Notes: generated by a model not told the origin, from the sequence alone. Numbered from the stretch's first letter, positions 18,347 to 28,438 are shown. The stretch: DNA of 64,000 bases from Qipengyuania aurantiaca (GCF_019711375.1 NZ_CP081295.1:2761490-2825489); one strand, 5' to 3'. Made by a program: numbers and translations.

Positions 18347-21300
18347 TTACTCGCTTTCCTGGTCCTGAATGGTGGGTTCATCCGGAATGACGTCTTCCGG
18401 ATCGATATCGGGTTCGGCCTCTTCGCCGGTGATGGAGCGGCGCAGCCTCGTGCCGTCGTCGTCGAGCAAGCCCAATTCTCGCGGATCGCGAACGGAGGCA
18501 GGGTCGTACATCGCCTTGAGGCTGGTGATCAGCTGGTAGAACTGTGCCTTGATGTTGATACGGAACTGCAGCGGCAGGTTGGCGATCTGGCGCGTGATGA
18601 AATTGGTCTCGGCCCCCTCGCCCTGCCGCACGCCGTCGAAGCGCACTTGCGTGACGATTTCCCCGGTAAGCGGGCCGTTCATGATGACGCGCATTTGCGA
18701 ATAGTCGAGGCTGCGCAGCGCATCGAAGGCGAAATTGGCGATGGCCGAGAGGTCTTCGTAGGTCAGTTCGCCGACATAGGAGATATTGCCGCCCGGAGAC
18801 CGCGAGATAAGGATACCGTCTTCGATCCGGCCATTGCCGTCCACATCGAAGATGATCGGGATCGTACCGTCGAAAATGCCGGTCGCCGAGATATTCTCCA
18901 GCTCCATCTGCGCGACGAATTGCGCCGCATCGAGGCCGACGATCTCGAAGATATAGGCCCGCTCCTCGCTCACGCCCAAATTGAGGTCGACCTCGCGCAG
19001 GATCAACGTCCCGCCCATGAAAGGCCAGCTGCCGCCGCTCACTGCCAGGAGCTCGCCGTTCTGCAGGCTGAACTCGATTTCGCCGTCGAGCACCTCGATG
19101 CCCGGATTAACCGAGGCCACCCGGATCTTCTGGTTCGGCGCGGTGGTCAGGTTGAGGAGGTCGGTGAACTCCACCGTTCCGCTCGCCCCCTTCACCGGCC
19201 CGAAGGCGGCGGCAAAATCGAGGTCTTCGGACGAGAACGATCCCGTGCTGGTCACCTCTCCGGATGGCGACCAGTCGATCCGGCCCTCTCCGGTGATTAC
19301 GCCATCCGCATTAGCGATCACACCCTTCGCCAATTCGCTCAGATCCTCTGGCTGGAGAGCTTCGTCGAAGCGCAGCCCCTCTACATCGAGATTGGCGTAG
19401 CCGCCGCCGGTCGACAGGTCGTGGCGGATATCCACCAGCGTCACCACCCGGTCCGTCTGCGGGTTACGGAGCGCCGCCTCGGCGTTGATGATGTTGTCGA
19501 CGAGCGAAAGCGAGGCATCGCGCGCGACCAGCGGCTTGAAGCGATCATCGGGCGCGCGGTCAATCAGCCGGAACGCCGCGTTGTCGATTGTCAGTCGCCC
19601 ATCGTCATAGGCCCATTCGCCCGAAGTGTTCACCAGCGTCATCGGCAAAGCCGCGAGCGCGATCTCGGCATCGTCGAACGTGCCGGCGACGGTGTCGCCC
19701 AGCTGGGCGTTGAGGTCCGAGATCACGAAGCGGCTCGCCGTATCCACGGGACCCAGCGAGATATCGAGGTTCTGCGCGCGCACGGTGCCGGGATAGGCGA
19801 AACCGACCGGGCCGCTGGCAATGCGGATGGGCGTGTCACCCAGAGAACCGGTAAGGTCGAGATTGCTCGCTCCGGCTGCAAATTGCACCCCGTCCGCGCC
19901 ATAGCGGAGCATGGGCTTGCCGGGCGGCGGGCACAGGGTGAGCCCCGGCCCCGCTAGGTTGAGATCGGCGAAGGCAAGCCTGCGGAAGGCGACCTGGGTG
20001 CACTCGCGCCAGAGCACGAGATCGCCGCCCGCTTCCCACCGCCCGCTAACCGGAAGTGACAGCTGGTCCACAGCGCCGCCGGGCAAGGGACCGGTTGCCT
20101 CGACCCGACCCGAAAATCCGAGCGCCCCGCTCTGGCCCTGCGCCACGGTCATGCCGGGAATGGCAATCTCGGCCCCACCCGCTGAATAGGGTGCCATGCT
20201 GAGGCGGAAGACCGCGTCGCCATCGCCTGCGCGCTCCATGCGGCCTGAAATGCGCGGGATGCCGGGGCCGCCAGTCGCGATATTACCGCCGATCCGCGCC
20301 GGCGCGTCCCGGAGGGCCGCGACTTCGAAGCGCGAAAGCGAGAGGATACGCGCGCCGCTGCCACCCGTCATCTGCGCTTGCGGCACGGTCAGCGAATACC
20401 CTTGGGGGCCGCTGCGATAGAGGACGCTGGCGTCCAGCGCACTTCCGCGCGTTTCCGCCTGCAGGGCCGCACCAATCCGGCGCGCGATAGGTTCAAGCAG
20501 CGTCCCCTCGCCCGAGCTGGAAAGCCCCTCCACCATGGCGATGGTGCTGCGACCGAGCCTCAGGCCATTGCCCTCCACCGCGCTTTCGATCTCGAGGCGC
20601 GCAAAATCGTCGCGCGCGCGCATCGTGCCTTCCGCGGTGAGCAGGGCAGCAAGCGCCTGCGGCGTTTCGACACCGCGCGCTGCAAGGGTGTAGCGCGAGG
20701 TCATCGCGCTGTCCTTCATCTGAGCGCGGAGCGTCCCGGCGAGCGATTGTGCGGAATTCTCGGCGTAGCGCGCGTTGTCGGTCGCGATACGGGCGGTCAG
20801 GCTAGGATCGGCGAATTGGCCATTCGCGGTCGCGTCGAGTACGACCACTACATCTTCGACCGCGAGCTGCATTTCCTCGCAAGCGAGCGCAGCCATCCGC
20901 AAGGGGCCTGCAAACTGCGGCTCACCTGCCGAGGTCGATACCGTCCCATAAAGTGTCGTGCCGGCCATTGCGCAACTGTCCAACTGCAATTCCGGCGCGG
21001 TGGCAGCAAGAATGCCTTCGAAGCCGCTCGCCAGATTGCCCTCGCCCGCAAGCTTCAGGCCGATAGGTCCGTAATCGGTTTCGATCAGGCCGCGCCCGTC
21101 GCGGATGGCGAGCTCAAGGTTCGGCAGCCCCGAACTGGGTTCGCCATCATCTTCGAACAGAAGGCTGTCGAGCGAACCGAAACTCAGCTCGCCATCGATA
21201 TACCGGCCATAAAGCCGCGGATTGACCAGAGTGATACTGCCCACTTCCGGCAGGCCGAAGCGGTGGCGCAGCCGGACGATAACGCGGTCGGCGGTCAGAT

Positions 21301-21556
21301 CGGGCGCATCGGGGTCGCCGATGACTAGGTCGGAGATGATCTGCGTGCGTCCACCGATTCGCTCGACCGTGTAGGTGGCCGGTAGGTCGTTCGCCTGCAG
21401 CTGGTCCTTTATGAAATCATCGGCCAGCGAAACGCGGTTGAACCAGCCGAACGCGATGATAACGACCAGCGCGAGGATGACGAGCGCAGGCACCGCCCAG
21501 CGCTTCTTGCGCCAGCGGGGCCGCTCACTCACATACTGGCCTTCTGACCCGTCCAT
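18347..21556 (-). CDS. ydbH: YdbH-type AsmA-like intermembrane lipid transport protein
   Basis: 1069 residues from the ATG at 21556; the ORF runs upstream to 21811 but that part overlaps radC and has no similarity. One N-terminal membrane helix (about 23-43, WAVPALVILALVVIIAFGW) is followed by a very long beta-rich periplasmic region with repeated AsmA-type units, and a C-terminal YdbH domain (FDGTIPIIFDVDGNGRIEDG, SPGGNISYVGELTYEDL). YdbH works redundantly with TamB and YhdP in moving phospholipids to the outer membrane in E. coli. The acidic tail (EEAEPDIDPEDV) is an addition. Divergent from radC over 72 bp. Confidence 0.88.
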   Translation of the reverse strand: MDGSEGQYVSERPRWRKKRWAVPALVILALVVIIAFGWFNRVSLADDFIKDQLQANDLPATYTVERIGGRTQIISDLVIGDPDAPDLTADRVIVRLRHRFGLPEVGSITLVNPRLYGRYIDGELSFGSLDSLLFEDDGEPSSGLPNLELAIRDGRGLIETDYGPIGLKLAGEGNLASGFEGILAATAPELQLDSCAMAGTTLYGTVSTSAGEPQFAGPLRMAALACEEMQLAVEDVVVVLDATANGQFADPSLTARIATDNARYAENSAQSLAGTLRAQMKDSAMTSRYTLAARGVETPQALAALLTAEGTMRARDDFARLEIESAVEGNGLRLGRSTIAMVEGLSSSGEGTLLEPIARRIGAALQAETRGSALDASVLYRSGPQGYSLTVPQAQMTGGSGARILSLSRFEVAALRDAPARIGGNIATGGPGIPRISGRMERAGDGDAVFRLSMAPYSAGGAEIAIPGMTVAQGQSGALGFSGRVEATGPLPGGAVDQLSLPVSGRWEAGGDLVLWRECTQVAFRRLAFADLNLAGPGLTLCPPPGKPMLRYGADGVQFAAGASNLDLTGSLGDTPIRIASGPVGFAYPGTVRAQNLDISLGPVDTASRFVISDLNAQLGDTVAGTFDDAEIALAALPMTLVNTSGEWAYDDGRLTIDNAAFRLIDRAPDDRFKPLVARDASLSLVDNIINAEAALRNPQTDRVVTLVDIRHDLSTGGGYANLDVEGLRFDEALQPEDLSELAKGVIANADGVITGEGRIDWSPSGEVTSTGSFSSEDLDFAAAFGPVKGASGTVEFTDLLNLTTAPNQKIRVASVNPGIEVLDGEIEFSLQNGELLAVSGGSWPFMGGTLILREVDLNLGVSEERAYIFEIVGLDAAQFVAQMELENISATGIFDGTIPIIFDVDGNGRIEDGILISRSPGGNISYVGELTYEDLSAIANFAFDALRSLDYSQMRVIMNGPLTGEIVTQVRFDGVRQGEGAETNFITRQIANLPLQFRINIKAQFYQLITSLKAMYDPASVRDPRELGLLDDDGTRLRRSITGEEAEPDIDPEDVIPDEPTIQDQESE

Positions 21557-21628
21557 CTGTCCCCGCACTTGCGCGCATCGCGGCATAAAGGCAATGCAAG
21601 GCATTGAAACGCCTAGGGGAGGAAAAAG

Positions 21629-22327
21629 GTGCCGGGGGCGGCCAAAAAAGCATCCAGCCATGCCGGGACCGGCCACCGCGAACGTCTGCGCCAACGCCTG
21701 CTGACGGGCGGTGCGGAGGCGCTGGCCGATTACGAATTGCTCGAATTCCTGCTGTTTTCCGCAATCCGGCAGGGTGACACCAAGCCGCTGGCGAAGCGGC
21801 TGATCGACCATTTCGGCTCTTTCTCGGCCGTGCTCAACGCTTCACCCGGCGCGCTGACCCAGGTCGGCGGCATGGGCGAAGCAAGCGCGGCCTCGCTCCA
21901 CGCGGTGTCGCTGGCGGCTCGGCGAATGGCGCGCGGAGCTGTGCGGGAGCAGCCTGTGCTGGGAAGCTGGCAGGCGCTGCTCGACTACCTCGCCATCGAC
22001 ATGGGCGAACTGAAACACGAGCGGGTGCGCGTCCTTTATCTCGACACGCGCAACCGGCTGATCGACGATCACCTGGCTGCCGAAGGTTCGATCGACGAGG
22101 CGGCGATCCACCCGCGCGAAGTTATCCGGCGGGCCTTCGACGTGGGCGCAAGCGCGCTCATCCTCGTGCACAACCACCCCAGCGGCGATCCCGAACCGAG
22201 CCGCGCCGACATCCAGATCACCGCACGCATTGCCGAGGCCGGGCGGCTGCTCAACATCACCGTCCACGACCACGTGATCGTGGGACGCGGCAGCCATGTC
22301 TCGCTCCGCGCCAAGGGTCTGATCTAG
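21629..22327 (+). CDS. radC: RadC family protein (JAB/MPN domain)
   Basis: 232 residues. The GTG start at 21629 follows a near-perfect GGAGGAAAAAG. An N-terminal HhH-like region (GGAEALADYELLEFLLF, ALTQVGGMGEASAA) is followed by the MPN+ metal motif HNHPSGDPEPS with an upstream Glu (AEGSIDEAAIHPRE). Historically linked to DNA repair, though its biochemical role is unsettled. Confidence 0.93.
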   Translation: MPGAAKKASSHAGTGHRERLRQRLLTGGAEALADYELLEFLLFSAIRQGDTKPLAKRLIDHFGSFSAVLNASPGALTQVGGMGEASAASLHAVSLAARRMARGAVREQPVLGSWQALLDYLAIDMGELKHERVRVLYLDTRNRLIDDHLAAEGSIDEAAIHPREVIRRAFDVGASALILVHNHPSGDPEPSRADIQITARIAEAGRLLNITVHDHVIVGRGSHVSLRAKGLI

Positions 22328-22334
22328 AGCGCCT

Positions 22335-25151
22335 TCAGTCCTTCGGGGCAACGCCGTGCATGGCATAGCGGCGCGCAAGATACGGCTCCATCCTGAGCGC
22401 GGTAGCGATATCCTCGCGCCCGCCCGCATCGCCCTGCTCCAGCCGTACGATGCCGCGCAGGTACAGCGAAGCAGAAAGGCCCGGCACGAGTTCCAACGCG
22501 CTGTCGAGGTCCTTCAAAGCTGCATCGTAGTCGCCCATACGGTAGCTCACCATAGCGCGGCTATCGAGCATGGGCGCGCTGTCGGTCGCCCGCTCGATTG
22601 CCTTGGTGCAGGTCGCCATCGCCGAATCGACGCCGATGTTGAACAGGCCGCGGAACCAGCAATCGGCGTTCAGCACGGACGCGTTGAGCGGCTTGTCGGC
22701 CACCTCGTCGCCAAGCAGTTCGAGCGCTGCATCGGTCTTGCCTGCAAGCCCTGCCACGGTGGCATAGGTGCTGGCGTAATTGCCGCTCTCTTCTTCCGAT
22801 ACTGGCACCTGCTCGAGCAGTTCGAGCGCTTCGTCGCGCTTGCCGTCATAGGCGAGCAGTTCGGCGAGGAAGAAGGCGTTGCTGCTGTTCGGGTCGAGCT
22901 CATAGGCCCGCCGCGCATCGGCAATGGCTTCGGCATCGCGGCCAAGCGCGCCGAGAACCGATGCGCGCCATGTCAGGACATTGGCGGACGTGTCCTTCTC
23001 CACCAGCAGGTCGAGGTCTTCCAGCGCGCCTTCCCAGTCATAAATTTGCGTGCGGAAATTGGCGCGCTGCGCATGAACGGAGTAATCGTCCTCCGCGCTG
23101 AATTCGACCGCCGCGTCATAGGCTTCGATGAGGGGCTTCACACGGCGTGCGATTTCCGAAGGATCGCGTTGCCAGCGCCAAGTAACGTCCTCGGGCGCGA
23201 TGAGTTCGACTTCCATGGCGTTGATCTGGCGCACCGCGCGCTTGTTGGCGCTGATTTCGGCGGGAGCAATCTCACCCAGCGTCTGGATCACGTCGACCGA
23301 GGAGACGATGCGGTTGCCGCTCGTATCGGTCCGGCCCGCGATTCGCGTGTTCGCGAAAGATTCGTCGAAAATCGCAGGTCCTGTCTGGGTGAAAGCGCTG
23401 GCATCGCCCGGCAGGATCACCACCGCTTCCACACGGTTGCGCGAAGGCCCCGGCGTCTGCACCGGGATGTCCCGCCATTCGGGACGCGCGCGGTCGGGGT
23501 TGAAGACGAAGTTCTGGTCGTCGCCCGATTCCATGCGCAAGCGGCCATCGCTCCACGCAAAGGCGCTCGGCATGACGCCGACGAGCTTCATCACGCCAAC
23601 GGCCGCTTCCTCGTCATAAGTCACGGTGACATCGGACACCGCGGCCCCGGCGCCAGCGGAATTTGCGAACCCGGTAGCGATCTGGCGCAAGGTATCCTCG
23701 TCCTGTTCATCCGCCATTGCTCGCAAACGCGCACCCTGCGGTCCGGAGAAAGTCATGCTCATTTCGAACAGCGAGGGAAGGTCGATCCCGGCCGAATAAT
23801 CGGTCGAAAGCGCCATGATCATGTCGGGCGTTGCCGGCTCGCGCTGGTCCATCGTAACGAGATCGGCGCCCTGTTCGGTGAGCGGCAGGGCATGGAAGAA
23901 CGCGGGCACATTGCCGATATTGGAAAGACGGGTGGCCGCACTCGTCCCGTCGAGCCAGTAATCGGTGCCATCGATCGTGGCGCGCACGATCATGTGGTCG
24001 AAATTGCCCGGAATAGGCAGAAGCTCGGGAATGGCGTCACCGCCGCTCGTCGACACGAGCACCGGCACGGCCTCTATCCCCATCTGGCTGAGCAGCGAGA
24101 ATAGCAGCACCGACTTGGCCTTGCAGTCGCCGTAACGCTTTTCCCAGGTTTCGGCGGCGGTCTGGGGCATGTAATTGCCGCCATCGAGACCGTTCAGCAG
24201 GTAGCTGACGTCGTCCTGCACCGTGCGCACCGCCATGGCCGCACGGGTCAGCGGATCGCTGGTTGCGCCCATGATCCGCCTGGCCTCGGCAGCGACATCG
24301 CCGTCATCGGCGATGCGGGCCGCTTCGACGTAATGCGGCGCAAAAACCCGCGAAAGATCCTGCCAGTCGGCGAAAGTGCCCACGCGCAGCATGGCCCCAC
24401 GGGTAAAGCGCGAGGGGGCATCGCCGGGCATATCCGGCAGCTTGGCGATTGGCAGGGTTACGTCGATCGTGCGGTAACCGTTCTCCAGTTCAGGCGCTTC
24501 GACACCGGCCACATCTTCGGCGCGCCAATAGACGTCTGCTCCCTCGGGCCAGCTAACACGGGCGCGCGAGAAGCCGACCTTCCACGGATCGGCGTAGAGC
24601 CATTGCGAGGCCTGCATCTCCTCGCCAAGCGCCTGGTCGTCGGTGGTCACCGAATGGGTGACGCGCAGGATATCGCCCACCTTGAGGCCCGGCACGGCCA
24701 GCGTCGCGGTCAGTTCCCCGTCGAGCAGGCGCTGCTCCAGCCCCTGTTCGCGGCGGATGACTTCGAACTGGGAGCCGGTGCCGATCAGATCGATGCTCTC
24801 GTCCCCACGCAGGATCTCGACCCGGTGAACGGTGAGGTCTCCCTTGTCCGGCATCCACGCGAGAGAGATCGTGCCCTGCTGCATCAGCATATCGGGATTG
24901 TCGATCCGGAAGGCGGTGTCGGTATAGCTGGTTACTACGCCGCCCTCGAGCCGGTGCTGCCAGTCGTAAATCAGTGTCGAGGGGCCTTTCTCCACGTCGA
25001 CCCAAGCCAATTCGGCAGGCTCGATCCAATCCGGCGCATCGGCATAAACGACATCTTCTCCTGCCAGCGCCGGCGAAGAAAACACCAGCGCAATACTTGC
25101 GCTTGCGAAAAGGAAGCTGCGGCTCGTGCGGAGATTCATTTTGTCGTTCAT
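22335..25151 (-). CDS. DUF3857/transglutaminase-like exported protein with TPR tail
   Basis: About 938 residues. A signal peptide (LFASASIALVFSSPALAGE) is followed by a DUF3857-type beta domain (about 40-270) and a transglutaminase core with the Cys in EKRYGDCKAKSVLLFSLL, His in NFDHMIV and Asp in YWLDGTSAA. The last about 250 residues are TPR-like repeats (DWEGALEDLDLLVEKD, GDYDAALKDLDSALELVPG). Starts at 25151 or 25160 fit an AGGA upstream; the ORF's earlier codons lack similarity. Probably periplasmic, possibly a peptidase or cross-linking enzyme. The substrate is unknown. Convergent with radC, 7 bp apart. Confidence 0.85.
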   Translation of the reverse strand: MNDKMNLRTSRSFLFASASIALVFSSPALAGEDVVYADAPDWIEPAELAWVDVEKGPSTLIYDWQHRLEGGVVTSYTDTAFRIDNPDMLMQQGTISLAWMPDKGDLTVHRVEILRGDESIDLIGTGSQFEVIRREQGLEQRLLDGELTATLAVPGLKVGDILRVTHSVTTDDQALGEEMQASQWLYADPWKVGFSRARVSWPEGADVYWRAEDVAGVEAPELENGYRTIDVTLPIAKLPDMPGDAPSRFTRGAMLRVGTFADWQDLSRVFAPHYVEAARIADDGDVAAEARRIMGATSDPLTRAAMAVRTVQDDVSYLLNGLDGGNYMPQTAAETWEKRYGDCKAKSVLLFSLLSQMGIEAVPVLVSTSGGDAIPELLPIPGNFDHMIVRATIDGTDYWLDGTSAATRLSNIGNVPAFFHALPLTEQGADLVTMDQREPATPDMIMALSTDYSAGIDLPSLFEMSMTFSGPQGARLRAMADEQDEDTLRQIATGFANSAGAGAAVSDVTVTYDEEAAVGVMKLVGVMPSAFAWSDGRLRMESGDDQNFVFNPDRARPEWRDIPVQTPGPSRNRVEAVVILPGDASAFTQTGPAIFDESFANTRIAGRTDTSGNRIVSSVDVIQTLGEIAPAEISANKRAVRQINAMEVELIAPEDVTWRWQRDPSEIARRVKPLIEAYDAAVEFSAEDDYSVHAQRANFRTQIYDWEGALEDLDLLVEKDTSANVLTWRASVLGALGRDAEAIADARRAYELDPNSSNAFFLAELLAYDGKRDEALELLEQVPVSEEESGNYASTYATVAGLAGKTDAALELLGDEVADKPLNASVLNADCWFRGLFNIGVDSAMATCTKAIERATDSAPMLDSRAMVSYRMGDYDAALKDLDSALELVPGLSASLYLRGIVRLEQGDAGGREDIATALRMEPYLARRYAMHGVAPKD

Positions 25152-25318
25152 GCTGCACATCCTATCGCAATGCGAGCCAAGCGCAATCGAACTGCGACGA
25201 ATGGGTAAAGCCTGCATAAACCATGCATCGGCGCACGAACCGCTGCCATGCCCTTGCCAGCACGCGCGCGCCTCTCTAGCGGGGCGCGGCATATCCCAGC
25301 CATTCACGGAGTCGACCC

Positions 25319-26629
25319 ATGGTCCCCCGCTACGCCCGCCCCGCCATGACCGCCATCTGGGAGCCGGAGGCGAAATACCGCATCTGGTTCGAGATCGAAG
25401 CATACGCGACCGAAAAGCTGGGCGAGTTGGGCGTGGTCCCCAAGAGCGCGGCCAAGGCGCTGTGGGACTGGTGGGCGACCGAGCCCAAGATCGACGTCGA
25501 AGCCATCGACGCCATCGAGGCTGTGACCAAGCATGACGTGATCGCCTTCCTCACCTGGGTGGCCGAAAATGTCGGCGAGGAAGCGCGCTTCATGCACCAG
25601 GGCATGACCAGTTCCGACGTGCTGGACACCACGCTGGCGGTGCAGCTGGCGCGCTCGACCGACCTTCTGCTCGAAGACCTCGACCAGCTGCTCGCCGCGA
25701 TCAAGCGCCGCGCCGAGGAGCACAAGTACACGCCGACGATCGGCCGCAGCCACGGGATCCACGCCGAGCCGGTCACCTTCGGCCTGAAGCTCGCGCAGGC
25801 CTATGCCGAATTCGACCGCTGCAAGACGCGCCTCCTGGCCGCGCGCGAGGAAATCGCGACCTGCGCGATCTCGGGTGCCGTCGGCACCTTCGCCAATATC
25901 GATCCGAGCGTCGAGGAATATGTCGCCGAAAAGCTGGGCCTGAAGCCCGAGCCGGTGTCGACGCAGGTCATCCCGCGCGACCGCCACGCGATGTACTTCG
26001 CGACCCTCGCGGTGATCGCCGGTTCGATTGAGCGCCTCGCCGTCGAAGTCCGCCACCTTCAGCGCACCGAAGTGCTGGAAGCTGAAGAGTTCTTCTCCAA
26101 GGGCCAGAAGGGCTCCTCGGCCATGCCGCACAAGCGCAACCCGATCCTGACCGAGAACCTCACCGGGCAGGCACGCATGATCCGCGCCTATGCCCTCCCC
26201 GCGCTTGAGAACGTGGCGCTTTGGCACGAACGCGATATCTCGCATTCCTCGGTCGAACGCTTCATCGGCCCGGATGCGACCATCACGCTCGACTTCGCGC
26301 TGGCCCGCCTCACGGGCGTGGTCGACAAGCTGCTGGTTTATCCGGAGCGTATGCAGGCCAATATGGATCGCATGGGCGGCCTCATCCATTCGCAGCGCGT
26401 GTTGCTCGCCCTTACACAGAACGGTGTGAGCCGTGAGGACGCCTATCGCCTCGTCCAGCGCAACGCGATGAAGGTGTGGGAATCGGACGGCAGGCTGATG
26501 CTGCTCGACCTGCTCAAGCAGGACGAGGAAGTGACCGCGGCTCTGACCGAGGAACAGCTCGAGGAGCGGTTCGACCTCGACTATCACTTCAAGCAGGTCG
26601 ACGTGATCTTCGACCGCGTCTTCGGCTAA
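25319..26629 (+). CDS. purB: Adenylosuccinate lyase
   Basis: 436 residues. It cleaves SAICAR and adenylosuccinate in purine synthesis. The fumarase/aspartase signature GSSAMPHKRNPIL (about 263-275), the MTSSDVLDTTLAVQL motif and SHGIHAEPVTFG are clear. The ATG at 25319 begins MVPRYARPAMTAIWEPEAKY, matching PurB N-termini. purL lies 14 kb further on, so purine genes are not clustered. Confidence 0.96.
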   Translation: MVPRYARPAMTAIWEPEAKYRIWFEIEAYATEKLGELGVVPKSAAKALWDWWATEPKIDVEAIDAIEAVTKHDVIAFLTWVAENVGEEARFMHQGMTSSDVLDTTLAVQLARSTDLLLEDLDQLLAAIKRRAEEHKYTPTIGRSHGIHAEPVTFGLKLAQAYAEFDRCKTRLLAAREEIATCAISGAVGTFANIDPSVEEYVAEKLGLKPEPVSTQVIPRDRHAMYFATLAVIAGSIERLAVEVRHLQRTEVLEAEEFFSKGQKGSSAMPHKRNPILTENLTGQARMIRAYALPALENVALWHERDISHSSVERFIGPDATITLDFALARLTGVVDKLLVYPERMQANMDRMGGLIHSQRVLLALTQNGVSREDAYRLVQRNAMKVWESDGRLMLLDLLKQDEEVTAALTEEQLEERFDLDYHFKQVDVIFDRVFG

Positions 26630-26709
26630 ACAAGTGATGCAGCGGCTGGACGCCGGGGTTTCCCGCGCCTAGCATCCTTGCCCAAACAGGATTGGGGAGC
26701 CTTGAACCG

Positions 26710-27066
26710 ATGCAAATCGTGCGAACGATACTCTGGGTGCTGCTGCTGGTGGGCGTGATCGCCTTTTCCTTCGGCAATTGGGACCGCCAGATCGATGTCC
26801 GCATCTGGCCCGGCATTGTCTGGGACACGCGCGTTCCCGCGCTGGTGATCGTCTCCTTCCTCCTCGGGCTCATACCGATGTGGCTTTATCATCGCGGCGC
26901 AATGTGGCGGCAGTCGCGGCGCATCACTGCGCTCGAGACCGCGACGCAGAAGATGGCCGCGCCCAAGCTGGACAATCCTGCGCCCACCCGTCCCGAACCC
27001 GCGCCGTCCACCCGGCCTGCCGAGCCTTCCAATCCCGTCGATCCGGAGCCGACGACAAAGCCATGA
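26710..27066 (+). CDS. lapA: LapA-domain (DUF1049) membrane protein
   Basis: 118 residues from the ATG at 26710 (GGAG 10 bp upstream). Two membrane helices (about 4-22, IVRTILWVLLLVGVIAFSF, and about 44-63, PALVIVSFLLGLIPMWLYH) are followed by a short basic segment and a Pro/Thr-rich cytoplasmic tail. This is the LapA (YciS) topology; LapA-LapB act in lipopolysaccharide assembly control in enterobacteria. No lapB is adjacent. The stop overlaps pyrF (ATGA). Confidence 0.75.
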   Translation: MQIVRTILWVLLLVGVIAFSFGNWDRQIDVRIWPGIVWDTRVPALVIVSFLLGLIPMWLYHRGAMWRQSRRITALETATQKMAAPKLDNPAPTRPEPAPSTRPAEPSNPVDPEPTTKP

Positions 27067-27737
27067 GCAACCCGATCTACCTCGCTCTCGACGTTCCGCG
27101 CCTGCGCGATGCGGTGGCGCTGGCCGAAAAGGTCAAGGCGCATGTCGGCGGCGTGAAGCTGGGGCTGGAATTTTTCAACGCCCACGGCGCGCATGGCGTG
27201 CATATGCTCTCGCAGATCGGTCTGCCGATCTTCCTCGACCTGAAGCTGCACGACATCCCGAACACCGTCGCCGGGGCGATGCAGGCAATCCATGTTCTGG
27301 AGCCGGCCATCGTGACAATCCACGCATGCGGCGGAATTGCGATGATGGAAGACGCGAAAGCGGCGGCGGGCGAGAAAACCAAGGTCGTGGGCGTCACCAT
27401 GCTTACCAGTCTGGATGAGCAGGATCTTGGACGGATGGGCTTTCCCGGAACGCCGCACGATTACGTGATGCGCCTCACGGAAGCGGCGCACAAAGCGGGC
27501 TTGGACGGGGTCGTCTGCTCCGGACAGGAGATCAAGGCGGTCCATGACCAGTGGAAGGACGGCTTCTTCGTCGTCCCCGGACTGCGCCCCGAAGGCGGGG
27601 ACATTGGCGACCAGAAACGCGTCGTCACACCCCGCCAGGCGCGCGATGACGGGGCCAGCGTGCTCGTAATCGGCCGCCCGATCAGCCGCGCCGAAGACCC
27701 CGAAGCCGCCGCCCGCGCGATCGAGGCGACGCTGTAG
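27063..27737 (+). CDS. pyrF: Orotidine 5'-phosphate decarboxylase
   Basis: 224 residues. It converts OMP to UMP, the last step of pyrimidine synthesis. The catalytic motif FLDLKLHDIPNTVAGA, the N-terminal LALDVP Asp, VKLGLEFF Lys and the phosphate-binding GLRPEGGD and IGRPIS segments are visible. It overlaps lapA and is followed 6 bp later by trpF. Confidence 0.95.
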   Translation: MSNPIYLALDVPRLRDAVALAEKVKAHVGGVKLGLEFFNAHGAHGVHMLSQIGLPIFLDLKLHDIPNTVAGAMQAIHVLEPAIVTIHACGGIAMMEDAKAAAGEKTKVVGVTMLTSLDEQDLGRMGFPGTPHDYVMRLTEAAHKAGLDGVVCSGQEIKAVHDQWKDGFFVVPGLRPEGGDIGDQKRVVTPRQARDDGASVLVIGRPISRAEDPEAAARAIEATL

Positions 27738-27743
27738 GGCGCC

Positions 27744-28385
27744 TTGAAGACCGCCATAAAAATCTGCGGTATCTCGACCCTCGAGGCGCTCGACGCCGCT
27801 ATCGAGGCGCGGGCCGATTTCATCGGGCTGGTATTCTTTCCGCCCTCCCCCCGTCATGTCGATGGCCACGCGGCCAGCGCGCTCGCCATGCGGGCGGCTG
27901 ATCGCATTGGGCGGGTTGGTCTGTTCGTCGATGCCGATGACGCGCTTATTGCCGAGGGCATCAAGGCCGGTCGGCTCGAGGCTCTGCAACTGCATGGCGA
28001 GGAAACGCCTGCGAGGGTCGCGCAGGTGAAAGAGCGCTTCCAGCTGCCCGTCTGGAAAGCGGTCTCGGTGGCCACGTCCGAGGATGTCACTCGCGCCGAA
28101 AGCTATCGCGACGCCGCCGACCTCATCCTGTTCGATGCCAAGACCCCGAAAGACGCGGCGCTGCCGGGTGGCATGGGCCTCAGCTTCGACTGGTCGCTCC
28201 TGGATGGGTGGAAAGGCCGCCCCGGATGGGGTCTGGCCGGAGGGCTGAGAGTGGATAATGTCGCCGAAGCTATCGTCCGCACCGCTGCCCCGCTCGTCGA
28301 TACGTCATCGGGCGTGGAAAGCGCGCCGGGCGTCAAGGATGCAGGGCTCATCTCGCAGTTTTGCCGCGTTGCGCGCGCAGCCTGA
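27744..28385 (+). CDS. trpF: Phosphoribosylanthranilate isomerase
   Basis: 213 residues from a TTG at 27744. The N-terminus KTAIKICGISTLEALDAAI has the catalytic Cys, and LGLAGG-like GWGLAGGLRVDNV and VDTSSGVE complete the (beta-alpha)8 phosphate site with the catalytic Asp in FVDADD. No ATG or GTG lies close by, and the spacing to pyrF favours the TTG. The trpB and trpA genes, which often follow, are absent. Confidence 0.93.
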   Translation: MKTAIKICGISTLEALDAAIEARADFIGLVFFPPSPRHVDGHAASALAMRAADRIGRVGLFVDADDALIAEGIKAGRLEALQLHGEETPARVAQVKERFQLPVWKAVSVATSEDVTRAESYRDAADLILFDAKTPKDAALPGGMGLSFDWSLLDGWKGRPGWGLAGGLRVDNVAEAIVRTAAPLVDTSSGVESAPGVKDAGLISQFCRVARAA

Positions 28386-28396
28386 CGAAACCGGCC

Positions 28397-28438
28397 CCAA
28401 AAAAAAATGGCGAGGCCGCCGAAGCTGCCCCGCCATCC
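28397..28438 (-). terminator. Rho-independent terminator of the barrel-protein gene
   Basis: On the minus strand an ATGGCG/CGCCAT stem with inner GGC/GCC pairs is followed by a T8 tract (plus-strand A-run near 28400-28407). It lies about 25 bp after the outer-membrane protein stop. On the plus strand there is no T-run, so trpF does not obviously use it. Confidence 0.8.

Noticed and set aside
27744..28385. trpBA expected after trpF
   Set aside because: The next gene is a minus-strand barrel protein; trpB and trpA are not in the window.
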